A DNA stretch of 64,000 nucleotides from Lentilitoribacter sp. Alg239-R112 (GTDB taxonomy: Bacteria; Pseudomonadota; Alphaproteobacteria; Rhizobiales; Rhizobiaceae): NCBI RefSeq assembly GCF_900537175.1, contig NZ_LS999835.1:385001-449000 (forward strand). Direction: 5' to 3'. Under the pieces are notes generated by a model that was not told the origin of the DNA, did not search any database, and saw nothing but the letters and a program-made list of their open reading frames with translations. This document shows, in pieces, positions 1 to 9,531 of this stretch (position 1 is the stretch's first letter; each line of letters opens with the position of its first letter). Position numbers and translations under genes: made by a program.

Positions 1-830
<830 letters not shown>

Positions 831-1078
831 TTCTCATTGCTTATGTTCATTTTGCAAAGCAAAATGTCTCTTTAGTGGTTTAAAACGTGCGAGAAGCTTG
901 CGCTTCACGTGTGTTTTAAACTGATAAAGCAATAACATTAGCGTTTACGCCGAAACTCCTGAAATATCAGGATTACTAGTTTAACGTCGCACGTTGAGCC
1001 CATAGGGCGAAGCGCTCGACTTAAACCAACAAAAAAGGGATTTATCCCGCCAGCTTCTTATATAATCATTCCTTTTGC
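831..1078 (+). other. 23S-5S internal spacer with stem-loops
   Basis: This transcribed spacer holds no gene. A perfect 8-bp stem with an AAA loop (CATTTTGC/GCAAAATG, 848-866) follows the 23S end directly. A longer structure bounded by GTTTAAAAC (878-886) and GTTTTAAAC (913-921) follows it. A third element, 979-1030, is bounded by GTTTAA and TTAAAC and recurs after the 5S gene. These are probably rRNA-processing stems; that role is inferred from position and pairing. Confidence 0.6.
979..1030 (+). repeat. 52-nt spacer repeat, copy 1 (copy 2 at 1309-1360)
   Basis: Two 52-nt segments flanking the 5S gene (979-1030 and 1309-1360) start with GTTTAACGTC and end with GACTTAAACCAAC. By eye they agree at about 40 of 52 positions. 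Each can fold through GTTTAA/TTAAAC and has an internal AACGT-NNN-ACGTT hairpin. The matching ends and diverged centre suggest a conserved fold, plausibly an RNase III-type processing stem on each side of 5S. Confidence 0.6.
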
Positions 1079-1198
1079 CGACCTGGTGGTCATGGCGAGG
1101 TGGCTGCACCCGTTCCCATTCCGAACACGGCCGTGAAACGCCTCAGCGCCGATGGTACTTCGTCTTAAGGCGCGGGAGAGTAGGTCGCTGCCAGGTCT
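1079..1198 (+). rRNA. 5S ribosomal RNA
   Basis: The terminal helix is formed by GACCTGG (about 1080) and CCAGGTC (about 1191-1197). The conserved core CCCGTTCCCATTCCGAACAC lies between, with GAGAGTAGGTCGCTGCCAGG at the 3' side. Length is about 118 nt, as expected. It lies in the order 23S-5S-tRNA-fMet typical of alphaproteobacterial rRNA operons. Confidence 0.97.
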
Positions 1199-1439
1199 GC
1201 AAAAGGAATGTTTAATCTTCTCACAATCAACAATACAAACTATTACCAAACCCAGAATATCATTGGATCCTACCAATAACTTCGCTTTGGGTGAGGTCGA
1301 AAATGCTTGTTTAACGTCCCACGTTACGCCCGTAAGGCAAACTGAAAGACTTAAACCAACTAGATTGCATCTCTCTCGTTATCTTTGCTACGCAAAGTTA
1401 ACTGGCGAGGCAGCGTCAAAGCCTCTTCGAGGCCATTGT

Positions 1440-1516
<77 letters not shown>

Positions 1517-1898
1517 ACGCTTTTTATCAACGATAAAAAGTCATCATCTTAGCTAAGTAAACCGAACTTAGCGCGGCAGATCATTGGCAGAGCCAATGAT
1601 CGAGAGCCTTCTTAAAAACTCCTATAAAATAGAGATACTACATAACCAGATGTAGAAATAAATCAACAGCACTCATAACTTGCCCAATTAGCCTCGCCCA
1701 ATGGCGAGGTTTTTGTCATTGAGATGGATAACTAAACATGTCTAATACTACCTAATGACATCAGATAATGCGTAGTACGCTAAAGCAAAAATTTCAAAAA
1801 GCCAAACAAAAGTAGATATAGACTAAATCGTTGCTGTGGTCTCAAATGTGCCCATTGTAAACCTGTCGCCTAACAAATATCCGTTTGGGTTCAATCTA
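1517..1898 (+). other. Gene-free spacer after the rRNA operon
   Basis: No coding region is supported here. It holds three perfect stem-loops: CTTTTTATC-aac-GATAAAAAG (1520-1540), GATCATTGGC-aga-GCCAATGATC (1579-1601, no T-run), and a terminator at 1692-1714. The first two lie between the tRNA 3' end and the terminator and may act in 3'-end processing. The rest is AT-rich with no recognised signal. Confidence 0.55.
1692..1714 (+). terminator. Rho-independent terminator of the rRNA operon
   Basis: Stem CCTCGCC / GGCGAGG with a CAAT loop, followed at once by five T residues. It is the only strong hairpin with a T-run downstream of the 23S-5S-tRNA unit and faces the same way. Confidence 0.85.
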
Positions 1899-2936
1899 TT
1901 AAGTTGTTTGGCCGATTATCAGTTCAGTATCGAATTTGTGTTGTAGTAATTCATTTTTATTGGATTGTTTGTTAGCTATCCAATTAGCGGCTTCGACGCC
2001 GATATCATATCGCGGAGTTTTGGTTGTTGTGATCTGCAAAGGAAGCGCTTCTAGAAAATTTAGACCGTTGAATCCAGCGAGCGCCACATCGTTGGGAACA
2101 GATAATCCGTTTGCAAGACAGTGCATTAACCCACCCGCTGCGAGGTCATCGTTTGAATAGTAAATTGACTCCGGTGCTTGTGTTTGTGCCAATATTTCAG
2201 CTGTCAGAGAGCGACCATCTTGCATGGATAAAGCTTTATCGGATATTCGAGTTTGAGTAATCGTTCCGCCATTATCTAGAATATATGTTTTGAATGAATT
2301 GAAACGTTTTTCAGCCCTGAAGTCAGTGCCATGCAATCCGGCAATATATCCAAATCGTCTATAGCCTTTTGAGAGAAGGTGGGCAGCCATATTCTCACCG
2401 GCCTCTTCTTGCGAAATCCCAAAACTACCTGAAAGAGTGGGGCCATCTACATCCATAATTTCTGCAGTTCGCACGCCAGTTTGTTTAATAATCCGTCGCA
2501 AACCATCTGTATGTTCCAGACCTGCTAATATAAGACCCTGCGGTCGCCAAGATAATAAATCATATACAATTTTTTCTTCTCGTTTCAATGAATATTCAGA
2601 TACACCAAAAACAGGGCGTAAGTTATTTTTGTCGAGAGTATTACTGATTCCCGATAAAACTTCTGTAAAAACACGGTTTTGCAGAGTAGGAACAACCACC
2701 CCAACGAGTGGATTGTCATATTTAGCCATTCCACCCGCAAGACGGTTATGTACATATCCAATGCTTTTCGCGGCGTCTTCGACTCTAGACAGTACATCTG
2801 CTGAAATATAGCCAGACCCTCGCATAACACGTGAAACCGTCATCTGGCTGACGCCTGCGACTTTTGCAACATCGTGCATTGTTGGGGGGGTAGTGTGTTG
2901 ATTTTTATTGTTTTTATCCAAGATTAGGCCGCTCAT
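1899..2936 (-). CDS. LacI-family transcriptional regulator
   Basis: The N-terminus holds the classic LacI-type helix-turn-helix (TMHDVAKVAGVSQMTVSRV, about residues 18-36), followed by a periplasmic-binding-protein-like ligand domain of about 270 residues. The ATG at 2936 gives 345 aa. Starts further upstream would put three operator-like palindromes inside the gene, so they are unlikely. It is divergent from the operon starting at 3107, and those palindromes sit between them. By family habit it should repress that operon until a carbohydrate or acid-sugar ligand binds. The ligand is inferred from the operon (a four-carbon sugar acid or its intermediate), not from the sequence. Confidence 0.88.
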   Translation of the reverse strand: MSGLILDKNNKNQHTTPPTMHDVAKVAGVSQMTVSRVMRGSGYISADVLSRVEDAAKSIGYVHNRLAGGMAKYDNPLVGVVVPTLQNRVFTEVLSGISNTLDKNNLRPVFGVSEYSLKREEKIVYDLLSWRPQGLILAGLEHTDGLRRIIKQTGVRTAEIMDVDGPTLSGSFGISQEEAGENMAAHLLSKGYRRFGYIAGLHGTDFRAEKRFNSFKTYILDNGGTITQTRISDKALSMQDGRSLTAEILAQTQAPESIYYSNDDLAAGGLMHCLANGLSVPNDVALAGFNGLNFLEALPLQITTTKTPRYDIGVEAANWIANKQSNKNELLQHKFDTELIIGQTT

Positions 2937-2971
2937 ATTTTTGCATGTTTTGATAAAATTCTTATAGCACC

Positions 2972-3059
2972 TTGACATATGTTTGCACAAACATATATTT
3001 TGCTGCAAATATGTTAACGTAAACATATCTATTTGACTTCAATATGTTTGCGCTAACAT
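2972..3059 (+). promoter_or_regulatory. Promoter with three LacI-type operators
   Basis: Three related palindromes lie between the regulator and the importer operon: ATATGTTTGCACAAACATAT (2977-2996), ATGTTAACGTAAACAT (3011-3026) and ATGTTTGCGCTAACAT (3044-3059). The last two have the central CG step typical of LacI-family operators. A promoter TTGACA (2972-2977), 16-bp spacer, TATATT (2994-2999) overlaps the first palindrome. A weaker TTGACT/TAACAT pair (3033-3059) overlaps the third. The arrangement fits repression of the 3107 operon and autoregulation of the LacI gene. Confidence 0.7.
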
Positions 3060-3106
3060 TCTGAGGTTGACCAAAACACAAATGTTTAATCCACTGGGAG
3101 GATACC

Positions 3107-4195
3107 ATGAAAAAAATACTACTCGCATCTACCGTGCTACTCGCTAGTTTTGCAGTAACTGCGCCGGCTTCAGCTGAAACCCACCGGGCGGAATGCTTCG
3201 CACCAGCGTTTGAGACATCAACAATTTCATATGATGCAAAAGAAGGTCCATATAAAATAGCTTTTGTGAATGGTTTCGCAGGTAATGATTGGCGCATTCA
3301 GGCCATCCAATCTGCCAAAGCATGGGCGAACCGCGCAGACAATAAAGACAAAATTGAAGAATTCACTGTCGTGTCTGTTGGTAATGATAGCGCAGCCCAA
3401 ATTGCAGCGATCGACAACTTTATTGCTGCTGGTTACGACGCGATTACCTTTATTGCCGTAAATCCAACTGCATTTGAACCTGTGATCCGTCGTGCTCAAC
3501 GTGCAGGCACAATTCTGGTGCCATTTGATAACGTTCTAGATACAGATAAAATCGTACAAGTGAACGAAAGTCAGTTGGCATTGGGCACGCTTAAAGCACA
3601 GTCAGTGATGGACGAACTTGGCGGCAAAGCAAGCAAAATTTTGATGGTCAATGGCTTGCCTGGCAATTCAACAGATCGCGATCGCCGCTTAGGTATGATG
3701 AGCGTCTTTGAAAAGGTTGATGGACTTGAAATTGTCGAAGTTGTTGGTAATTGGGACACAGGTACAAGCCAAAAAGTAGTCGCAGATGCACTTGCTACAC
3801 ACGGCACATTTGATGCAGTTGTTTCCCAGCACGGTTCTGCCGGTACGATTAATGCGATGCAAGCTGCTGGCCACCCAATTGTGCCGATGGGCGTAGATGG
3901 CGAAAATGGAGTTCGGATGTTGATGAGCGAGTTAAGTATTCCCGGTATTTCTGCAAGCCAAGCACCTGCCATGTCGGCAATCGCATTGGAAGCTGCTGTA
4001 GAACTCTTACAAGGCCAAGAGCTACCGCAAACAATTTTTCTTCCGATTCCGCAAGTTAAATCGGCTGATCTGAAATCTGGCGAAAACTACTTCCCTGACC
4101 TGCCAAAGTCTTTCAATACAGGTACAGGTTATGCGGAATGCTTTGCGCCATTCACTCCAGATGAGCTTCTTGCTCAAACACCCGATAATAACTAA
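3107..4195 (+). CDS. Sugar-type ABC transporter substrate-binding protein
   Basis: This 362-aa protein has a clear Sec signal peptide (MKKILLASTVLL..., cleavage after ASA, residue 23). A ribose-binding-protein fold of the Peripla_BP_4 type follows (IAFVNGFAGNDWRIQAIQSA; FNTVLD-like hinge segments; MGVDGENG). GGGAGG five bases before the ATG is a strong ribosome-binding site. It is the first gene of the operon and should capture the substrate in the periplasm for the permeases downstream. The motif AECFAP occurs just after the mature N-terminus and again near the C-terminus, so the two cysteines could form a disulfide. The substrate is inferred to be threonate/erythronate or the lactone, from the catabolic genes. 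Confidence 0.88.
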   Translation: MKKILLASTVLLASFAVTAPASAETHRAECFAPAFETSTISYDAKEGPYKIAFVNGFAGNDWRIQAIQSAKAWANRADNKDKIEEFTVVSVGNDSAAQIAAIDNFIAAGYDAITFIAVNPTAFEPVIRRAQRAGTILVPFDNVLDTDKIVQVNESQLALGTLKAQSVMDELGGKASKILMVNGLPGNSTDRDRRLGMMSVFEKVDGLEIVEVVGNWDTGTSQKVVADALATHGTFDAVVSQHGSAGTINAMQAAGHPIVPMGVDGENGVRMLMSELSIPGISASQAPAMSAIALEAAVELLQGQELPQTIFLPIPQVKSADLKSGENYFPDLPKSFNTGTGYAECFAPFTPDELLAQTPDNN

Positions 4196-4205
4196 GAACA
4201 TTTGG

Positions 4206-4233
4206 AGGTCGACGATCACAAGGTCGTCGACCT
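4206..4233 (+). promoter_or_regulatory. Intra-operon stem-loop after the binding-protein gene
   Basis: A perfect 10-bp stem AGGTCGACGA / TCGTCGACCT with an 8-nt loop lies between the binding-protein stop and the ATPase start. There is no long T-run. Such hairpins usually protect the upstream message or attenuate read-through, making binding protein more abundant than the membrane complex. It also argues against the TTG start at 4202, which lies inside the structure. Confidence 0.65.
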
Positions 4234-4246
4234 ATTTATTAAAGCC

Positions 4247-5776
4247 ATGACCTCTGCACAACATTTTCTTGAGATGCGCGGTATCTCAAAGCATTTCGGC
4301 GCCACTAAAGCGCTTAATAATGTCAATTTTTCTTGTCGTTCCGGTGAAATTCACGCGGTATTGGGAGAAAATGGCGCAGGAAAATCCACGCTTATGAAAC
4401 TCATATCGGGTATTTTTAAACCTACAGAAGGAGAAATCTTCCTTGAGGGTAAAAAAATTGATCTGAAATCGCCCAAAATGGCTCGTGAAACTGGCCTAGT
4501 GTGCATGTTTCAAGAACTATCTCTTGTTCCTGATTTAACTGTTCAAGAAAATCTTCTGCTAAGTGCACGTGGCAGTGGCCTTGGCTGGCTCAACTCTAAT
4601 TCACTGACCGTAGCCCGTGAAGCATTGGATCAGATTGATGGAGAGAACATCCATTTCTCGACCCGTGTGGCAGATTTAACCTTGCCTGCTCGTCAACAAG
4701 TAGAAATTGCTAAAGCTATCATGATGCGCCCGCGGCTTTTAATCCTCGATGAAGCAACATCTGCGCTCAATTCAGGTGTGGTTAAAAAAGTTTTTAAACG
4801 TGTGCGCGAAGAACGTGATAATGGGACGAGTATCTTATTCATCTCTCATCGATTTCATGAAATCGAAGCTTTGGCAGATCGTATCTCAGTGTTTCGCAAT
4901 GGCCAATGTGTTGAGACATTTTCACAAGGCCGACATAACTACGGTGAAATTATCGATATGATGGTGGGGCAAAAAATCGATGAACTGTTTCCACCGAAAC
5001 CAGCACCGATTCAAGATGCACCAACGATGATGCAGATAAATGAGTTTAGCTGGGGTAATGAATTAAAATCCATTTCTTTAAATGTAAAGCAAGGGCAAAT
5101 TGTTGGATTGGGCGGCCTCGACGGACAAGGACAAAACACATTGTTACTTGGCTTGTTTGGGTTGTTAAAACATACGAAAGGGAAGGTACTTGTTGCAGGC
5201 AAAAAAGTTGATATCAACAGTCCCAAAAATGCCAAACATCCTGATATAGGTCTCGCACTGATACCCGAAGACCGGAAAACTGAAGGACTTATACAAGATC
5301 AAACAATTGCGGAGAACCTCGAACTCGCTGCTCAGGGTATTGCAGAACTAGATGCAAGTGATCCGACATTGTATCAGGCTTCATTGGATCAGTTGGAGCT
5401 AAAACATGGTGGGCTTGATCAGCCAGTTTCCTCGCTTTCTGGCGGCAATCAGCAAAAAGTTGTTCTGGCGAAATGGTTGGCACTAAAACCTAAATGCCTA
5501 CTTTTATCGGACCCTACGCGGGGTATAGATGTGAAAACAAAAACGCAGATATATGCAATTCTTCGTAAATTAGCCGATGAAGGAACAGCAATTATTCTAC
5601 TCAGCACAGATTATGAAGAGCTCATTCATCTGTGTGATGAGACCCATATTTTCTATGAAGGAAATATTGTTGCCTCACTTAAGGGTTCTGAAATGACGGC
5701 ACAGAATATTATCGCAGCATCGATGAACATTTCAACTCTTTCCACGGTGAACAAAATGGGGGAACAACATGCTTGA
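4247..5776 (+). CDS. Sugar-type ABC transporter ATPase (two fused nucleotide-binding domains)
   Basis: This protein (509 aa from the ATG at 4247) has two tandem ABC domains, as in RbsA/MglA. Domain 1 has Walker A GENGAGKST, a degenerate signature LPARQQVEIAKA and Walker B LLILDEATSAL. Domain 2 has a degenerate P-loop (GLDGQGQNT), an intact signature LSGGNQQKVVLAKWL and SDPTRGID. This alternation of degenerate sites is normal for the family. It powers import through the two permeases that follow. A longer reading from TTG 4202 was rejected because it begins inside a stem-loop. Its stop overlaps the next start by 8 bases, indicating coupling. Confidence 0.9.
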   Translation: MTSAQHFLEMRGISKHFGATKALNNVNFSCRSGEIHAVLGENGAGKSTLMKLISGIFKPTEGEIFLEGKKIDLKSPKMARETGLVCMFQELSLVPDLTVQENLLLSARGSGLGWLNSNSLTVAREALDQIDGENIHFSTRVADLTLPARQQVEIAKAIMMRPRLLILDEATSALNSGVVKKVFKRVREERDNGTSILFISHRFHEIEALADRISVFRNGQCVETFSQGRHNYGEIIDMMVGQKIDELFPPKPAPIQDAPTMMQINEFSWGNELKSISLNVKQGQIVGLGGLDGQGQNTLLLGLFGLLKHTKGKVLVAGKKVDINSPKNAKHPDIGLALIPEDRKTEGLIQDQTIAENLELAAQGIAELDASDPTLYQASLDQLELKHGGLDQPVSSLSGGNQQKVVLAKWLALKPKCLLLSDPTRGIDVKTKTQIYAILRKLADEGTAIILLSTDYEELIHLCDETHIFYEGNIVASLKGSEMTAQNIIAASMNISTLSTVNKMGEQHA

Positions 5777-6734
5777 TTATATGCGTAGTAATCGCAGAGA
5801 AATGATTGCAGCATTTGTGCTCATCGTTCTTCTGGCGACATATCTTGGAACCCACCCACGTGGCCCCTCAACCTATGTTATTACAATTTGGGCAAACCAA
5901 GCCACGATTTTGGGTCTTGCGGCAATTGCTCAGTTTTTTGCCGTTGTTGTTCGTGGAATAGATCTATCCGTGGGTGCGGTTATGGCGTTGACAAACACGC
6001 TTGCATCGCACCTTCTTGAAGGTTCCGCATTGGACATTTCATTCGGGATCATGGCCGTTCTTGCGGCAGGTGCTGCATGTGGTTTGCTCAACGGATTGTT
6101 GATTGTTTATGGGCGAATACAGCCAATTGTGGTTACCCTAGCAACGGCCTCGATTTTTGTCGGTTTAGCTTTATTATTGCGCCCAACACCTGGTGGGGCC
6201 ATAAACTATGATTTGGCCGACGCTATAACTTTAGACGTGTTTGGAATACCAACCGCACTGATTATTACTGCCGTTCTGATTTTTGGGTTTTGGTTACCCT
6301 TCCGCCGAACCGGCCTCGGATTAGGGCTGTATGCGCTTGGTTCATCCGAGCAAGCAGCTTTCCAATCTGGGATTAATACAAAAACTGTCCGCATTTTAGC
6401 CTTTGTCCTTGCTGGATTATTTGGAGGACTTGCAGGCTTATTTTACAGCTTTGTAACCACAACAGGAGACGCAGGTATTGCAGCCAATTTCACATTAAAC
6501 TCGATTGCTGCAGTTGTGCTTGGCGGCGTGCTGCTTAGGGGTGGTGTTGGTTCGTTAATTGGCGCGCTTGCAGGTGCATTTATTCTCAAGACAATTGCAT
6601 CACTTATGTTCTTCTCCGGCATCCCTTCGCTAGCGCAACCGCTATTTGAGGGCATGATCTTAGCTGCCGCAATAGCCATTGGTGGAGCGGATGTTTTGCG
6701 TGTACGTAATCGTTTGGAGATCTTTGGAAGATGA
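5769..6734 (+). CDS. Sugar-type ABC transporter permease (first)
   Basis: This 321-aa very hydrophobic protein of the RbsC type has about eight to ten membrane segments. It carries the family segment FFAVVVRGIDLSVGAVMAL early and AAVVLGGVLLRGGVGSLIGA late. Its start lies inside the end of the ATPase gene, and its stop overlaps the next gene by four bases (ATGA). With the following permease it should form a heterodimeric channel, whereas ribose-type systems often use one permease twice. Substrate specificity cannot be read from the sequence. Confidence 0.9.
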   Translation: MLDYMRSNRREMIAAFVLIVLLATYLGTHPRGPSTYVITIWANQATILGLAAIAQFFAVVVRGIDLSVGAVMALTNTLASHLLEGSALDISFGIMAVLAAGAACGLLNGLLIVYGRIQPIVVTLATASIFVGLALLLRPTPGGAINYDLADAITLDVFGIPTALIITAVLIFGFWLPFRRTGLGLGLYALGSSEQAAFQSGINTKTVRILAFVLAGLFGGLAGLFYSFVTTTGDAGIAANFTLNSIAAVVLGGVLLRGGVGSLIGALAGAFILKTIASLMFFSGIPSLAQPLFEGMILAAAIAIGGADVLRVRNRLEIFGR

Positions 6735-7678
6735 CAAAGGCAATTACACTAGACAGTCTCATGCCATATTTTGGCTGCATTGCATTGATCATGGTTGGAA
6801 GTCTATTTTTCCCGCAAATTTTGTCCGCAGATTACCTACTACAACAGCTTCAAATCGCTGCGTTCTTGGGTCTTCTTGCAACAGGTGCAACCATCGTTAT
6901 TTTACTTGGACATATTGATTTATCGGTGCCTTGGGTTCTAACAGGTGCCGCAATTATCTCGACAGCCTTAGTCGGATCAGGCGACCCCATATTAAGCGCG
7001 ATAGCTATACCTGCTGCTCTCCTGTTCGGTGCCTTTATCGGCATCATAAACGGTGTTGGAGTTGCCATATTGCGCATCCCATCTATGGTTTGGACATTGG
7101 CTGTAAATTCTATTTTACTCGGTTTAGCAGTGCTCAACACGGGTGGATTTAATCCTAAAGGTGAAGCAAGCCCCCTCATGGTCGGCATGGCTTCTGGCGA
7201 CCTATTTAGTATTCCATTGGGTTTTCTCTTGTGGATGGCAATTGCAGCCTGTTTAGCCTTTTTCTTGTTGCACACACCTTTTGGTCGATACCTGCGTTCT
7301 ATCGGATATAATGAAAAAGCAACGTTCCTATCTGGTGTCTCTACACCCTCGGTCATTTTCGTTGCCTTTGCCATTGCAGGTATGTGTTCTGCTCTTGGCG
7401 GAGTTTTGCTGGCCGGTTATGCAAATCAAGCGTACCAATCAATGGGCGACCCGTTTTTATTGCCCACCATTGCAGCTGTGGTTGTCGGTGGCACATCAAT
7501 CTTGGGCGGCCGTGGTTCGTTATTTGGCACCATTGGTGGAGTACTTTTTATTACATTGTTAACGTCAATTTTATCAGTAATGCAGATCAGTGATGCATGG
7601 CGCAATATGATCTTTGGTTTTGTAATTTTGGCTATGCTTTTGTTCCAAACATTGCGAAAAGGGCTGCACAATGAGTAA
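6731..7678 (+). CDS. Sugar-type ABC transporter permease (second)
   Basis: This 315-aa RbsC-type membrane protein, paralogous to its upstream neighbour, contains GHIDLSVPWVLTGAAII and AAVVVGGTSILGGRGSLFG, the same conserved family positions. It overlaps the previous gene by ATGA and the next by eight bases, so the operon is translationally coupled. It is the presumed partner of the first permease. I found no frameshift or missing segment. Confidence 0.9.
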   Translation: MTKAITLDSLMPYFGCIALIMVGSLFFPQILSADYLLQQLQIAAFLGLLATGATIVILLGHIDLSVPWVLTGAAIISTALVGSGDPILSAIAIPAALLFGAFIGIINGVGVAILRIPSMVWTLAVNSILLGLAVLNTGGFNPKGEASPLMVGMASGDLFSIPLGFLLWMAIAACLAFFLLHTPFGRYLRSIGYNEKATFLSGVSTPSVIFVAFAIAGMCSALGGVLLAGYANQAYQSMGDPFLLPTIAAVVVGGTSILGGRGSLFGTIGGVLFITLLTSILSVMQISDAWRNMIFGFVILAMLLFQTLRKGLHNE

Positions 7679-8633
7679 TATTCCTCGGTACATAGTTGTT
7701 GACCCGATATTTGAAACATTCATCGATACGTCCATTGTCCCAGAAGTAATAGCGGACGGGTGCGCATGGACTGAGGGTCCTGTGTGGTTTGAGAACGCAC
7801 TCTATTTCAATGATATACCCAACAAGCGAATGATGCGCTGGACGGAAACTGACGGTGTGAGCACAACACTTGCTAACAATGAGTTTGCGAATGGCAATAG
7901 CCTTGATATTGACGGACATATTGTATCTTGCGAACACGGCGGGCGACGCGTTATCAGACGAAACAACCATGTTGATTTAACAAATGTGCAAGTTGTCGTT
8001 GAATCATATCTCGGTAAAAAACTAAACTCACCGAATGATCTTGTCGTAAAATCTGATGGGTCCATTTGGTTCACCGATCCGCCATATGGCATAAATTCGG
8101 ATATTGAAGGGTATCCTGCCGATAGTGAAATTGGTGGATGTTATGTTTTTTGCGTGACACCTGCCGGTGATCTACGCGCGGTTGCTACCAATTTTGAAAA
8201 ACCAAATGGCCTTGCATTTTCACCAGACGAAAAACGTCTCTATATAGCAGATTCAGGAGCCATAAAGGGCGCTAGTTTCCCAGGCATTGATTACGAATTA
8301 CCACATCATATTCGAATGTATGATGTCGATAACTGTACCCTTAAAAATGATCGTATTTTTGCTGTAGTTGCTCCCGGTGTGCCGGATGGATTGCGCGTTG
8401 ACCAAGGCGGCTTTGTCTGGACATCAGCCCTAGATGGTATCCATTGTCTATCCCCAGAAGGCGCGTTGATTGGTAAGATTTTACTGCCGTCGCAAACATC
8501 TAATATTTGTTTTGGTGGGCCTGATGGAAAAACAATGTTCATCACATCATCTGACAAAGTATATCGTGTACACAGTCAACGAAGAGATGCAGCACACGTC
8601 ATAAAAGAAAAATTCGGAGACAGAAATGCTTGA
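7671..8633 (+). CDS. SMP-30/gluconolactonase-family lactonase
   Basis: This 320-aa protein has the six-bladed propeller signatures of SMP-30/gluconolactonase: CAWTEGPVWFENALYFNDI near the N-terminus with the metal-binding Glu, LNSPNDLVVKSDGSIWFTDP in the middle with the Asn/Asp metal site, and GVPDGLRVDQGGFVW. It has no signal peptide, so it is cytoplasmic. Between the importer and the tetronate enzymes its likely job is hydrolysis of an imported or intermediate aldonolactone such as threonolactone or erythronolactone. The family assignment is firm. The substrate is inferred from context. Confidence 0.85.
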   Translation: MSNIPRYIVVDPIFETFIDTSIVPEVIADGCAWTEGPVWFENALYFNDIPNKRMMRWTETDGVSTTLANNEFANGNSLDIDGHIVSCEHGGRRVIRRNNHVDLTNVQVVVESYLGKKLNSPNDLVVKSDGSIWFTDPPYGINSDIEGYPADSEIGGCYVFCVTPAGDLRAVATNFEKPNGLAFSPDEKRLYIADSGAIKGASFPGIDYELPHHIRMYDVDNCTLKNDRIFAVVAPGVPDGLRVDQGGFVWTSALDGIHCLSPEGALIGKILLPSQTSNICFGGPDGKTMFITSSDKVYRVHSQRRDAAHVIKEKFGDRNA

Positions 8634-9531
8634 TCAACAGACAGTTGCCGTTTTTGGCTTGGGATCGATGGGTTACGGCATGGCGTCATCATGCTTAAAT
8701 GCGGGATTTACAACATTCGGCATAGATATAACCGATAAACCGATGGAACAATTTCGCGCAGAGGGTGGCTCAACTGGAAATGTTCATGATCATCTATCGG
8801 AACTTGATGCTGTTCTTGTGGTTGTTTTAAATGCTGCGCAAACCGAGGCTGTTCTATTCGGTGAAAATGGTATTGCACCAAGCCTAAAGAAAGGCACTGT
8901 CGTTCTAGCATGTGCAACTGTGCCCCCAGAATTTGCAAAAAACATGGAAAACCGCTGCGCAAATCATGACGTTTTATATTTAGATGCTCCTATTTCAGGT
9001 GGGGCGGCAAAGGCTGCTAGTGGAGAACTGTCCATTATGGCATCAGGGTCGCCTTCAGCATTTACATCAGCAAAACCTGTGTTAGATGCGATCTCCGCAA
9101 CTGTATTTGAATTGGGTGATGCTGCGGGCGCTGGCTCGGCCATGAAAGCGGTTAATCAGCTACTTGCGGGTGTGCACATTGCAACCATGGCAGAGGCTTT
9201 AACTTTTGGCATGACCCAAGGCGTCACGCCGGAAAAATTTGTTGATGTTATCTCTCAATGCGCTGGCACGAGTTGGATGCTTGAAAATCGTGCACCACAT
9301 ATTGCGAATGGTGACTACACTCCGCTTAGCCAGATTAATATTTGGCCAAAAGACCTCGGCATTGTTCTAGATGTTGCAAAATCGGCAGGGTTTAGCGCAC
9401 CCATAACTTCGGCGGCATTACAACAATATATGGTCGCTGTCGGCATGGGATTAGGCAAAGAAGATGATGCTTCAATTGCAAAGGTTTATGCTCGAAATGT
9501 GGGCTTAAAATTACCTGGAGACAAAGCATGA
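8626..9531 (+). CDS. ltnD: L-threonate dehydrogenase-like NAD-dependent enzyme
   Basis: This 301-aa member of the beta-hydroxyacid dehydrogenase family has an N-terminal Rossmann motif VFGLGSMGYGMASSCLNAGF, the substrate motif DAPISGGAAKAASG near residue 121, and the catalytic-lysine motif GSAMKAVNQLLAG. In acid-sugar pathways with a DUF1537 kinase, LtnD oxidises L-threonate (C2) to 2-oxo-tetronate. The three following genes encode exactly the enzymes needed after that step, which supports LtnD over 3-hydroxyisobutyrate or tartronate semialdehyde reductase. A related four-carbon acid such as erythronate remains possible as substrate. Confidence 0.82.
   Translation: MLDQQTVAVFGLGSMGYGMASSCLNAGFTTFGIDITDKPMEQFRAEGGSTGNVHDHLSELDAVLVVVLNAAQTEAVLFGENGIAPSLKKGTVVLACATVPPEFAKNMENRCANHDVLYLDAPISGGAAKAASGELSIMASGSPSAFTSAKPVLDAISATVFELGDAAGAGSAMKAVNQLLAGVHIATMAEALTFGMTQGVTPEKFVDVISQCAGTSWMLENRAPHIANGDYTPLSQINIWPKDLGIVLDVAKSAGFSAPITSAALQQYMVAVGMGLGKEDDASIAKVYARNVGLKLPGDKA

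Noticed and set aside
4202..4246. TTG start extending the sugar ABC ATPase by 15 residues
   Set aside because: The extension lies in a perfect stem-loop and lacks a ribosome-binding site; the ATG at 4247 matches the family's N-terminus.
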